Assembly (NCBI RefSeq): GCF_012720115.1
Contig: NZ_VNWN01000002.1
Coordinates: forward strand, 1 to 64,000
Source of the DNA: Sneathiella chinensis
Lineage (GTDB): Bacteria > Pseudomonadota > Alphaproteobacteria > Sneathiellales > Sneathiellaceae
Length of the DNA: 64,000 bases
Direction of reading: 5' to 3'
Below, in pieces: positions 43,890 through 53,353 of this stretch; position 1 is the stretch's first letter; each line of letters begins with the position of its first letter. The notes under the pieces are model-generated. The model worked only from the letters and a program-made list of their open reading frames with translations, was not told where the DNA came from and searched no databases. The position numbers and the translations under genes were made by a program.

Positions 43890-44933
43890 ATGAAATTTTT
43901 GAAATCCATTGGTATGGTTGCGGCCGGTGCGGCAGCAGCCCTGATCATGGCTGGCAATGTCTCAGCCGAAGAGCAGATCAAATTCAAGCTGCACCACTTC
44001 CTGGGCCCGAAGGCCCCGGCCCATTCCCAAATGCTGGTTCCGTGGGCCGAACGGATTGAAAAAGCCTCCAACGGTCGGGTCAAGATCGAGATTTACCCGT
44101 CCATGTCCCTTGGTGGCAAGCCGCCGCAACTGCCGCGTCAGGTTCGCGACGGCATCGTCGACCTTGCCTGGTTCGTAAACGGCTATGCTGCCGGTTTGTT
44201 CCCGCGCACCGAAGTCTTTGAACTTCCGGGTGTTCATCAGGGCAACGCCGCGGCTACCAACCTTGCCATGAACGAGCTGTACAAGGATCATCTGGCCGCC
44301 GAATTCAAAGGCCTGAAGCCCATGTTCCTGCATGTCCATGGCGGCATGGCCCTGCAGATGGCCGACAAGGAAGTCCGCACCCCGGCCGATCTTGAAGGCC
44401 TGAAGATGCGCATCCCGTCCCGCACCGGTGGCTGGGTTCTGGAAGAACTGGGTGCGAACCCGGTGAAGACATCCGTTCCCGACCTGCCGCTGGCCCTGTC
44501 CAAGAAAGTGGTGGACGGCGCCCTGATCCCGTTTGAAATCATCCCGGCCCTGAAAATTCAGGAACAGACCCAGTACCAGATTGAAGGCCCGAACGGCAAA
44601 CGTCTTGGCACCCTGACCTTCCAGGTGGCTATGAACCAGGCCAAATGGGACAGCCTGCCGGCAGACATCCAGCAGATCTTCACCGACAATTCCGGCCCGG
44701 AATGGCTGAAAGAAGTGGGTCAGGTCTGGGACAATGCTGAAAAAGGCGGTCTGGCCGTTGCGGTCAAGGCAGGCAACAAGCATGTTCAGCTGACCGAGGC
44801 AGAATGGGCCGCTCTGGAGCAGAAAGCCTCTCCGGCTGTGGATCGCTGGGCCGAGGAAATCTCTTCCAAGGGTGTCGATGGAAAGGCCCTCTATGACCTG
44901 GCGGTTGCGACTGTTTCCAAATACATGAAATAA
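43890..44933 (+). CDS. TRAP transporter solute-binding protein (DctP type), probable aromatic-acid uptake
   Basis: 347 aa with signal peptide (about 1-27, ending SAEEQ). LHHFLGPKAPAHSQMLVPWAERIEKASNGRVKIEIYPSMSLGG and MRIPSRTGGWVLEELGANPV are DctP-family features, with the substrate-carboxylate arginine in the latter. The start is preceded by AAAGGGAGAGAAG. Genomic position between pca and pob, with a PcaQ-like box upstream, suggests import of protocatechuate, 4-hydroxybenzoate or a related acid (inference). Confidence 0.88.
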   Translation: MKFLKSIGMVAAGAAAALIMAGNVSAEEQIKFKLHHFLGPKAPAHSQMLVPWAERIEKASNGRVKIEIYPSMSLGGKPPQLPRQVRDGIVDLAWFVNGYAAGLFPRTEVFELPGVHQGNAAATNLAMNELYKDHLAAEFKGLKPMFLHVHGGMALQMADKEVRTPADLEGLKMRIPSRTGGWVLEELGANPVKTSVPDLPLALSKKVVDGALIPFEIIPALKIQEQTQYQIEGPNGKRLGTLTFQVAMNQAKWDSLPADIQQIFTDNSGPEWLKEVGQVWDNAEKGGLAVAVKAGNKHVQLTEAEWAALEQKASPAVDRWAEEISSKGVDGKALYDLAVATVSKYMK

Positions 44934-44939
44934 CCTGTC

Positions 44940-45449
44940 ATGGTGACCAACACCCAATCCTGGACAAGGGCTTATGCCCTTGTCCACCGTTTGTGCGAAA
45001 TCTGGGCACTGGCGGGCGGCGTCCTGTTGCTGGCTGTCGTTCTGGTCAATGCCTACTCCATTACAGCGGATATCCTGTTTGGCATCCCGCTGACCGGTGA
45101 TTTCGAACTGACTGAAATGGGCATTGCCATTGCCATCTTCAGTTTCCTTCCCTACTGCCAGATTACGGGCTCCAACGTTTCCGCCGACATCTTCACCATG
45201 CGGGCCGGACGCCTGGCCCTTGCCCTGATGGGTCTTCTGGCGGGCTTGCTGGCCCTTGCCTTCAGCCTCATTCTGCTGTGGCGCATGTCGGCTGGCCTGC
45301 AGGACTACATCACCTACGAAGAAGTCACCGCCATTTTCAGCATCCCCATCTGGATCGGATTCATTCCGGCCCTTGTTTCCTTGTGCCTGCTCGTTGCCGC
45401 GTCCCTGATGACCGCCATCGACTGCATGAAAACACGCCGTCGGGCCTGA
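44940..45449 (+). CDS. TRAP transporter small permease (DctQ type)
   Basis: 169 aa with four hydrophobic segments, typical DctQ. It starts 6 nt after dctP without a clear ribosome site, so translation may be coupled. Codons 8-16 form a strong stem-loop in the mRNA (listed separately). Confidence 0.87.
   Translation: MVTNTQSWTRAYALVHRLCEIWALAGGVLLLAVVLVNAYSITADILFGIPLTGDFELTEMGIAIAIFSFLPYCQITGSNVSADIFTMRAGRLALALMGLLAGLLALAFSLILLWRMSAGLQDYITYEEVTAIFSIPIWIGFIPALVSLCLLVAASLMTAIDCMKTRRRA
44962..44985 (+). promoter_or_regulatory. Stem-loop inside the start of dctQ
   Basis: GGACAAGGGC-TTAT-GCCCTTGTCC: perfect 10-bp stem with a 4-nt loop, 28 nt after the dctP stop codon and within codons 8-16 of dctQ. 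It could protect the dctP mRNA 3' end or damp dctQ translation. Confidence 0.6.
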
Positions 45450-45460
45450 GGAGAGAAATT

Positions 45461-46786
45461 TTGGAAATGCATCTTGTTACCGGCCTGATCGGACTGATTG
45501 CGCTGATCGGCCTGATTGTCGTCCGGGTTCCCATCGCCTATTCCATGATTGTCGTTGGCGGCATCGGCATCGCCTATCTGAACGGCACCGACATCCTGAT
45601 GGCCCAACTGAAGGATCTGGCATGGGCCCAGTTCTCGGTGTACGACCTGTCGGTGGTTCCCCTGTTCGTCCTGATGGGCAATATCGCCACCCGGGCGGGC
45701 CTGTCCAATGACCTGTTCCGGGCCGCCAATGCGTGGCTTGGCCGGTTCCGGGGCGGGGTTGCCATGGCCGCCATCGCCGCCTGTGCCGGGTTTGGCTCGG
45801 TCTGCGGCTCGTCGCTGGCGACGGCCTCCACCATGGGTCAGGTGGCCCTGCCGGAACTGCGCCGCTACCGGTATTCCGGCTCGCTTGCCACAGGCACACT
45901 GGCCGCCGGCGGGGTGCTGGGCATCCTGATCCCGCCGTCTGTGGTGCTGGTTGTCTATGCGGTGATTGTCGAGGCCAATATCGTCACCATGTTCATGGCG
46001 GCCTTCCTGCCGGGCATGTTGGCGGTGATCCTGTTCCTGCTGACCATTGCCGTCTATGTCCGGGTGCGGCCCGATGCAGGCCCCCGCGGTGCCGTTGTCG
46101 ATCGCGATGAACTGATTTCGGCCACCATGAACATGGTCCCGGTCCTGACCATTTTCGGTCTGGTCATCGGCGGCATCTATTTCGGGTTCTTCAACCCCAC
46201 TCCGGCAGCCGCCATCGGCGTTTTCCTCGTCATTCTTTATGGCCTTGCAAAACGGGTCCTGAAGCTGAAGGATTTCCGCTATGCCCTGCTGGAAACGGCA
46301 AAGACATCCGGCATGATCTACCTGATCCTGCTGGGGGCGGAACTCTTGAAAATCTTCATGTCCCGCGGCGGCGTTCCGCAGGCCGCAGCCGAGATGATGG
46401 TCAATTCGGGCCTGCCGCCCCTTGCCATTCTGGGTCTGCTGCTGGTGGCGCTGATCATTCTGGGCTGCCTGATGGACAGTCTCAGCATGATCCTGCTGGC
46501 CATTCCGTTTTTCTGGCCGGTGATCGCCGATCTTGATTTCGGCATGAACCCGGAAGATGTGAAAATCTGGTTTGGCATTCTGGCCCTGATCGTGGTTGAG
46601 CTGGGCCTGATTACCCCGCCCGTGGGCATGAACGTGTTCATCATATCGACGCTGGACCCGAACACCCCCATGAGTGAAACCTTCAAGGGCGTGGCGCCGT
46701 TCTTCTTTGCGGAACTGCTGCGGGTTGTGCTGCTGGTGGCATTCCCGGCCATTACCCTCTGGTTACCCCGGTTCCTGTCGGGCTAA
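45461..46786 (+). CDS. TRAP transporter large permease (DctM type)
   Basis: 441 aa, about 12 membrane segments. Motifs SVVPLFVLMGNIATRAGLS, GFGSVCGSSLATASTMGQVALPEL and TGTLAAGGVLGILIPPS-type (here ATGTLAAGGVLGILIPPS) are diagnostic. The TTG at 45461 is spaced 7 nt from AGGAG; the ATG at 45467 would be 13 nt away, so TTG is preferred but not certain. It completes the DctPQM importer. Confidence 0.9.
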   Translation: MEMHLVTGLIGLIALIGLIVVRVPIAYSMIVVGGIGIAYLNGTDILMAQLKDLAWAQFSVYDLSVVPLFVLMGNIATRAGLSNDLFRAANAWLGRFRGGVAMAAIAACAGFGSVCGSSLATASTMGQVALPELRRYRYSGSLATGTLAAGGVLGILIPPSVVLVVYAVIVEANIVTMFMAAFLPGMLAVILFLLTIAVYVRVRPDAGPRGAVVDRDELISATMNMVPVLTIFGLVIGGIYFGFFNPTPAAAIGVFLVILYGLAKRVLKLKDFRYALLETAKTSGMIYLILLGAELLKIFMSRGGVPQAAAEMMVNSGLPPLAILGLLLVALIILGCLMDSLSMILLAIPFFWPVIADLDFGMNPEDVKIWFGILALIVVELGLITPPVGMNVFIISTLDPNTPMSETFKGVAPFFFAELLRVVLLVAFPAITLWLPRFLSG

Positions 46787-46798
46787 CCCATCACGGCT

Positions 46799-47710
46799 TC
46801 AGGTGATCCTGTCCATTTTCTGGCGAAAGGCAGAGGGCGCCATACCGGTCCGCTGCTGAAAGAACCTGGAAAAATGGGCGGGATCACTGAACCCGATGGC
46901 ATAGGCCAGCTCCGCGATACTCATCTTGGTATAGACCAGCGATCGTTTCGCCTCCAGAACAAGGCGATCCTGTATCAGGCGGGACGTGGTCTTCCCCGTC
47001 ACATCCCGGCAAATCCGGTTCAGGTGCGGGGCTGTCATGTTTAGCTGTCCCGCATAATCCCGCGCCGCATGACAAGTGGCGAAATTCTCCTCCAGCAGGG
47101 ACAGGAATTTTCGGACATGCCCATGCTGGCGGCTTTCCCGGCTGTGCGGCAACCGATCCAGCGCCATCAGGTCGCGGGCAAATTCCAGCGCCAGTATCCC
47201 CGCCAGATGAACCAGATACTGCTGGCGTCCCGGCCCGGTTCCCCGGTGTTCCTCCACCATTCTGCGAAAACAGGCGGCAATGGTGCCCGGACTTTTCAGG
47301 AAAGCCGGTTTTGACAGTCGCTCCCGAATATCCGGGGCCGTGAGCAGGGCCTCCTTCAAAATCATGGACGGGACCGTGATCACCCACCCTTTCGTTTCCT
47401 GCTGAAAGCGAAAGCCGTGAACGGTCAGGGGCGGCATGGAAATCGCCACCGGCGTTCCCAGTTCATACCGCTCGCCTTCCACGGAAATGGTACCGCCCCC
47501 GGTCTCCAGCAGGAAAAACTGATGCAGCTGGTGATGACGGTGGGCGCCGATTTTCCAGTCATGCTGCCGGGACCGCGCCGCGATGGATTCACAATGCAGG
47601 ATATCCGGGAACAGCTCCGTATTCCGCTCCCCGTACAGGGCATAATTGGGGATCAGGCCTGATCCGTCATTTATGTTCGAATTATCCAATTTTTGGCCCG
47701 ATCCATCCAT
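46799..47710 (-). CDS. pobR: AraC-family regulator of 4-hydroxybenzoate use (PobR-like)
   Basis: 303 aa. A cupin-like N-terminal sensing domain (HDWKIGAHRHHQLHQFFLLETG) is followed by a C-terminal AraC DNA-binding pair of helix-turn-helix motifs (KTTSRLIQDRLVLEAKRSLVYT, IAELAYAIGFSDPAHFSRFFQQRTG). It is divergent from pobA with 68 bp between, the usual PobR-PobA arrangement; it probably activates pobA with 4-hydroxybenzoate. Confidence 0.87.
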   Translation of the reverse strand: MDGSGQKLDNSNINDGSGLIPNYALYGERNTELFPDILHCESIAARSRQHDWKIGAHRHHQLHQFFLLETGGGTISVEGERYELGTPVAISMPPLTVHGFRFQQETKGWVITVPSMILKEALLTAPDIRERLSKPAFLKSPGTIAACFRRMVEEHRGTGPGRQQYLVHLAGILALEFARDLMALDRLPHSRESRQHGHVRKFLSLLEENFATCHAARDYAGQLNMTAPHLNRICRDVTGKTTSRLIQDRLVLEAKRSLVYTKMSIAELAYAIGFSDPAHFSRFFQQRTGMAPSAFRQKMDRIT

Positions 47711-47760
47711 TTTCTAATTTACCAGAAGCGTTAGATTTTCAGGCAGTATAAAAGAAATGA

Positions 47761-48960
<1,200 letters not shown>

Positions 48961-48978
48961 TCCATCCGGCGAAACCCA

Positions 48979-49011
48979 CCGAAACACGGCGACCATCCTG
49001 CCGTGTTTCGG
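48979..49011 (+). terminator. Stem-loop after pobA
   Basis: A perfect 12-bp stem CCGAAACACGGC / GCCGTGTTTCGG with a 9-nt loop, 18 nt after the pobA stop. No T-run follows, so it may be a Rho-dependent or two-sided barrier between pobA and the convergent XRE gene. Confidence 0.6.
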
Positions 49012-49056
49012 TTCATCCCGCGCCCTGACAGGGCAGCCCCGTGACAAGGGCCTGCA

Positions 49057-49464
49057 TCAGCTATTCAGGCTGCCGTCGTCAATCTCGCTTTGCAGGCGGG
49101 CCACCTCGCCCTGCACATCACATAACAGGGTCGCCATCCGCTGCTGCATGTCCATCAGCATATCCAGCTTGATGGCCAGAGATGCGGTTTCATCGAACTT
49201 TGCGTCCAGCTCCATTTCGCTGTTTTCCACGTCCCCGCCCAGCAGCCAGACCAGCGAAACATTCAGAATGTTGGCAATTTCCTGCAACCGGTTGATCCGG
49301 GGCTCTGACCGGTCCCGTTCCCAGTTGCCAAGGGTTTTCGGCAGCACTCCGATCCGCAAGGCAAGCTGTTTGCTTGACAGTCCCCGGGCGGCACGCGCCA
49401 TTTGAATGCGCCCCCCCATTGTCGAATTTTCAACATCCTCGATCGTTGGTATCTCCGCTGACAT
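49057..49464 (-). CDS. XRE-family transcriptional regulator
   Basis: 135 aa. The helix-turn-helix GGRIQMARAARGLSSKQLALRIGVLPKTLGNWERDRSEP is followed by NRLQEIANILNVSLVWLLGG, typical of Cro/CI-like repressors, and a C-terminal helical segment, perhaps for oligomerisation. Its target is unknown; it lies between pobA and the ectoine genes. An internal ATG at 49419 would be an alternative start. Confidence 0.8.
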   Translation of the reverse strand: MSAEIPTIEDVENSTMGGRIQMARAARGLSSKQLALRIGVLPKTLGNWERDRSEPRINRLQEIANILNVSLVWLLGGDVENSEMELDAKFDETASLAIKLDMLMDMQQRMATLLCDVQGEVARLQSEIDDGSLNS

Positions 49465-49746
49465 CGATCCCGATCCTTTTCCAGTTTTTTATAATACAGA
49501 TCCGCACTCTCCCTTTCGGGACAGGGGACAGGTCTTCGTCTCATGATTGTTTCAAGCCGGAGCCACTACCGCTCTACCCATTGGCGGGGATTGCCCGCCG
49601 GGGAACTTCCGTACCCAATACGCCCAAAGGCGTTGCGCCTGTGCGCCGCTCCGATCCAAAAAGACAGGATTTATCAGAACCCCATCGCTAGTAAACATAA
49701 CATCTGACCCGCCCCGCGCAACCCCCCGCCGGAAAAAGCACGCCAA
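49465..49746 (-). other. Long leader of the XRE gene with inverted repeats
   Basis: About 280 bp between the doeD terminator and the XRE start. It contains GGCGGG-GATTG-CCCGCC and AGGCG-TTG-CGCCT hairpins around 49580-49640, and CCCTTTCGGGA near 49510. It may be a structured 5' leader; I cannot assign it to a known RNA class. Confidence 0.35.
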
Positions 49747-49780
49747 CAAAAAACGGCCCGCCAATCGGAAGCGGGCCGTT
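49747..49780 (-). terminator. Intrinsic terminator of the doeD operon
   Basis: A perfect 10-bp stem AACGGCCCGC (49752-49761) / GCGGGCCGTT (49771-49780) is followed on the minus strand by a T-run (TTTTTTGTTGG), 24 nt after the doeD stop codon. Confidence 0.9.
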
Positions 49781-49804
49781 CTTTCACATATCGCAGCCCT
49801 GAAA

Positions 49805-51178
49805 TCAGTCGCCGAAAACCTCGCTCACCGCGTCTTTCATGGCGCTGACAACAAAGGCGCATTCATTTTCGGTAATGCACAGGGGCGGGGCAAATCCGAT
49901 AATATCCCCTTGCGGCATGGCCCGGGCGATCACCCCGCGCTTCAGCAAGGCGGCGGCCACCTTGGCCCCCATCCCTTGTGCCGGGTCAAACTGGATACGG
50001 GCGGCTGGGTCTTCGGCAAATTCCACCGCCATGAGAAGACCTTCCCCGCGCACCTCAGCCACATGGGAATGGGTTCCGACCGCGTCCTGCATCAGGGCCT
50101 TGAAACGGGCCCCTGTCTGACCGGCATTTTCCACCAGTCCCAGACTGTCCACCAGATTGAGGTTGGCAACCCCCGCCGCCGCGCCGATAGGATGGGCGGA
50201 ATAGGTCCAGCCATGTCCGATCGGCCCGTTTTCGTCCGTTCCCTGCATCAATACCTGCCACATCCGATCCGACACAATCGACCCGGACAGCGGCGCATAG
50301 GCCGATGTCAGCCCCTTGGCGATGGTGATCAGGTCCGGCTTCAGACCGTAATGATCACTTCCGAACATGGACCCCAGACGGCCAAACCCGGTCACCACCT
50401 CATCGGCGACCAGCAGAATATCGTATTTTTCCAGCACAGCCTGAATGGCGGCCCAGTATCCCGCTGGCGGCGGAACCAGCCCCCCGGTTCCCAGCGCCGG
50501 CTCACCGATAAAGGCGGCGATCGTGTCCGGTCCCTCGGACAGGATCAGTTCCTCCAGCTTCCGGGCGCAATCGGCGGAAAACGCTTCCTCGCTCATGGCC
50601 GGGTCCTGACGGCGCAGATAATAGGGAGCTTCCGTATGCAGCACCTGCGCCAGCGGCAGGTCGAACTTCTTGTGGAACAGTTCCAGTCCCGTCAGGGAGC
50701 CGGTCATCAAGCCGGAGCCATGATATCCCCGCCAGCGGGAAATAATCTTCTTCTTTTCCGGGCGGCCCAGGATGTTGTTGTAATACCAGATCAGCTTGAT
50801 ATTGGTTTCATTGGCATCAGACCCGGACAGGCCGAAATAGACCTTGCTCATATGGGCGGGCGCCCGGTCCATTATCATTTTCGCCAGCGTGATGGACGCC
50901 TCGGTCCCGTGCCCCACATAGGAATGATAATAGGCCAGTTCATGGGCCTGTTTGGCAATCGCCTCGGCAATCTCGGGGCGGCCATACCCGACATTCACAC
51001 AATAGAGGCCCGCAAAGGCGTCCAGCAGCCGGTTGCCGTCCCGGTCCTGAATAAAGACCCCCTCCCCGCCGGTGACAATCCGGTTCGGCGCCTCGCCGCG
51101 GGCAAATTGCGCCAGATGGGTGGAGGGGTGAAAGAAATTGTCGCGATCCCACTGGGAAAGCTGGTCATTTGTCAGCAT
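49805..51178 (-). CDS. doeD: Class III aminotransferase, diaminobutyrate transaminase of ectoine catabolism
   Basis: 457 aa PLP enzyme. PLP-lysine is Lys288 in TIAKGLTSAYAPLSG; LLVADEVVTGFGRLGSMFGS supplies the conserved aspartate. Its likely step is diaminobutyrate to aspartate semialdehyde. Alone it would be called an omega-amino-acid transaminase; context with doeA/doeB/doeC decides. It is last in the doeB-eutC-asnC-doeC-doeD unit and ends in a strong terminator. Confidence 0.85.
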   Translation of the reverse strand: MLTNDQLSQWDRDNFFHPSTHLAQFARGEAPNRIVTGGEGVFIQDRDGNRLLDAFAGLYCVNVGYGRPEIAEAIAKQAHELAYYHSYVGHGTEASITLAKMIMDRAPAHMSKVYFGLSGSDANETNIKLIWYYNNILGRPEKKKIISRWRGYHGSGLMTGSLTGLELFHKKFDLPLAQVLHTEAPYYLRRQDPAMSEEAFSADCARKLEELILSEGPDTIAAFIGEPALGTGGLVPPPAGYWAAIQAVLEKYDILLVADEVVTGFGRLGSMFGSDHYGLKPDLITIAKGLTSAYAPLSGSIVSDRMWQVLMQGTDENGPIGHGWTYSAHPIGAAAGVANLNLVDSLGLVENAGQTGARFKALMQDAVGTHSHVAEVRGEGLLMAVEFAEDPAARIQFDPAQGMGAKVAAALLKRGVIARAMPQGDIIGFAPPLCITENECAFVVSAMKDAVSEVFGD

Positions 51179-51214
51179 CTTGTTGTTCCTTGATTTCCTG
51201 AAATGATGGTCTGA

Positions 51215-52720
51215 TCACGGCCGCGCCCGCTTTTCATAGTCGCGGCACACATATTTGATCTCGGTAAACTCCTCCATGCCCTGCCGGGCCCCTTCCCGGC
51301 CAAGACCGGACTGCTTGACCCCGCCAAAGGGGATCGGCGCACCCGTTACCTTGGTCCGGTTCACGGCCACCATGCCAAACTGCAACCGGCGGCTCGCCCG
51401 GTAGATCCGCCCCGCATCCGCCGTATGCAGATAGGCAATCAATCCGTATTCCGTGTCATTGGCCTTGGTCAGGATGTCCTCTTCGGGGTCAAACGGCTGG
51501 ATCGCCGCCACCGGGCCGAACGTTTCCTCCCGCATGATCCGGGCTGCATCCGGTACATCCGCCAGAACCGTGGGCTGGAAAAACAGGGGGCCCATTTCAT
51601 GACGCCCGCCCCCCGTCAAAAGCCGCGCCCCGACCGCAAGGGCATCGGCCACCTGCTCTTCCTGCTTGGCAACGGCCTTTTCATTCATCAGCGGGCCGAT
51701 ATCCGGATCGTCCGTGCCCCGCCCCACGGTCAGTTTCTCCGTTTCGGCGACAAATTTCGTGCAAAACGCGTCATACACGGCCCGCGCCACATAAAACCTG
51801 TTGGCCCCAAGGCAATCCTGCCCGGATGTGGCAAACTTGGCGGACAGGGCGCAGCGGACCGCATTGTCCAAATCCGCATCGGCATACACAATGAAAGGGG
51901 CGTGACCGCCCAATTCCAGCACAAGCCGCTTCACGGTTCCGGCGCTCTGACCATAAAGCAGGCGGCCCACCTCGGTTGATCCGGTAAAGGACAAGACCCG
52001 CACCCGCGCATCCTCGGTCCATGGCCGGACAATATCCGGGGCATGGCCGGTCACCACATTGAAAACCCCCTTGGGAAAACCGGCCCGCTCTGCCAGTTCG
52101 GCAAGGGCCAGCGCCGAATAGGGCGTTTCCTGTGACGGATGCACAATCACCGTGCAACCGGCGGCAAGGGCCGCAGCGGCCTTGCGGGTAATCATGGCCG
52201 ACGGAAAATTCCACGGTGTGACCAGCGCGGCAACCCCGACAGGTTCGCGCCAGACCTCGATCTCCGCGCCCCGCAAGTGGGACGTCACCCCCTCGATATT
52301 CGGGCGCTTGGCTTCCTCGGCGTAAAATTCGATAAATTCGGCCCCATAATCAATCTCGCCCCGGCATTCGGACAGGGGTTTGCCCTGTTCCCGCGTCATC
52401 AGAAGGGCAAGGTCTTCCCGATGTTCCAGCATCAGGTTGTACCACCCCCGAAGCAAGGCGGAACGTTCCTGCGGCAGGGTATCCGCCCAAGTGTCAAAAG
52501 CCGCCTCGGCCGCGTCAACGGCCTCTTGGCTTTCTGTCCCCGACAGGGACGGCACCGACCCGATCCGCGTCCCGTCGGCGGGGTCTCGAACCTCGATTGA
52601 CTGTCCGCCCGCCGCCGCGATCCATTCCCCGTTCACATAGGAAAACTCCCGAAACAGGGTCGGGTCCCGCAAGGCATCCAGCCCAAGGGCAGAAACAGGC
52701 GATAGATTTTCAAGCGTCAT
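51215..52720 (-). CDS. doeC: NAD(P)-dependent aldehyde dehydrogenase, aspartate-semialdehyde oxidation
   Basis: 501 aa. Catalytic Cys303 in GQDCLGAN, general base Glu269 in LELGGHAPF; TPWNFPSAM and SFTGSTEVG are standard cofactor motifs. It resembles succinate-semialdehyde dehydrogenases, but in the ectoine pathway DoeC oxidises aspartate semialdehyde to aspartate. It follows the asnC gene by a 150-bp gap holding an inverted repeat and lies 36 bp from doeD. Confidence 0.85.
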   Translation of the reverse strand: MTLENLSPVSALGLDALRDPTLFREFSYVNGEWIAAAGGQSIEVRDPADGTRIGSVPSLSGTESQEAVDAAEAAFDTWADTLPQERSALLRGWYNLMLEHREDLALLMTREQGKPLSECRGEIDYGAEFIEFYAEEAKRPNIEGVTSHLRGAEIEVWREPVGVAALVTPWNFPSAMITRKAAAALAAGCTVIVHPSQETPYSALALAELAERAGFPKGVFNVVTGHAPDIVRPWTEDARVRVLSFTGSTEVGRLLYGQSAGTVKRLVLELGGHAPFIVYADADLDNAVRCALSAKFATSGQDCLGANRFYVARAVYDAFCTKFVAETEKLTVGRGTDDPDIGPLMNEKAVAKQEEQVADALAVGARLLTGGGRHEMGPLFFQPTVLADVPDAARIMREETFGPVAAIQPFDPEEDILTKANDTEYGLIAYLHTADAGRIYRASRRLQFGMVAVNRTKVTGAPIPFGGVKQSGLGREGARQGMEEFTEIKYVCRDYEKRARP

Positions 52721-52830
52721 CAGGCATCCTCCATACCGGAAATCCGCCCTTATCCTATCTGCCCTGCCAAAGAGGGTGTTTTCCTTTTGCCCCCGTTTTT
52801 CAGACGGCCCTTCCGACTTGAAGGCGCCAT

Positions 52831-52847
52831 TCAGACGATTCTTCTGA
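52831..52847 (-). promoter_or_regulatory. Inverted repeat ahead of doeC (possible Lrp/AsnC site)
   Basis: TCAGA-CGATTCT-TCTGA, with CCAT/ATGG-type flanks extending the repeat, lies 111 bp before doeC and just after the asnC stop codon. The spacing fits a dimer site; binding by the adjacent regulator is inferred. Confidence 0.35.
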
Positions 52848-52870
52848 TGGAGATATTTTTGCGGTTCGCC

Positions 52871-53350
52871 CTACGGATCGAGGGAGGCCGGTATGGGCGG
52901 AAACGGGCTGACCTTGACCGGCTTGGTCACGATATAGGTATAATATCGGCACAGGCCGATCTGCATGTTCAGGATCCGGTCCACCAGCCTTTGGTAACTG
53001 TCCACATCCCGCGTTGCCACCTTGAGCAGATAATCCAGCCCGCCGCCAATGGCCCAGCATTCGACAATTTCGGGAATATCCCGCACCGCCGCCTCAAACC
53101 GCTCGAAATCCTCGCTTTTATGGCTTTCCAGTTCGGCCTGCATGAAGATGACCGACATGGGGCCAAGGCTGCCCAGTGCAATCCGCGCCCCGTAGCCTTC
53201 GATAATCCCGGCATTCTCCAGCCGCTTCAGACGCTCCCAGCAGGGCGTCGGCGACAGGGCGATGCGCTCGGCCAGCGCCGCTTTTGAAATCCGCCCCTCC
53301 CGTTGCAGGATGGCCAGAATTTTCAGGTCCCTGTCGTCCAGTTTCAACAT
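52871..53350 (-). CDS. doeX: Lrp/AsnC-family regulator of the ectoine catabolic genes
   Basis: 159 aa. The N-terminal winged helix (DDRDLKILAILQREGRISKAALAERIALSPTPCWERLKRLENAGII) is followed by a RAM ligand-binding domain (CWAIGGGLDYLLKVATRD). Position inside the operon matches DoeX/AsnC of other ectoine-degrading bacteria. It starts 3 bp after the eutC stop. Confidence 0.87.
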   Translation of the reverse strand: MLKLDDRDLKILAILQREGRISKAALAERIALSPTPCWERLKRLENAGIIEGYGARIALGSLGPMSVIFMQAELESHKSEDFERFEAAVRDIPEIVECWAIGGGLDYLLKVATRDVDSYQRLVDRILNMQIGLCRYYTYIVTKPVKVSPFPPIPASLDP

Positions 53351-53353
53351 GGC

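Noticed and set aside
49540-49640. tRNA-like or cobalamin-riboswitch-like segment upstream of the XRE gene
   Set aside because: A GGTAGAGC-like stretch and a B12-box-like string appear, but neither a cloverleaf nor the full cobalamin aptamer can be built around them.
49551-51193. Plus-strand 500+ aa open frame
   Set aside because: Antisense shadow of doeD with Arg/His/Gln-rich translation and no ribosome site.
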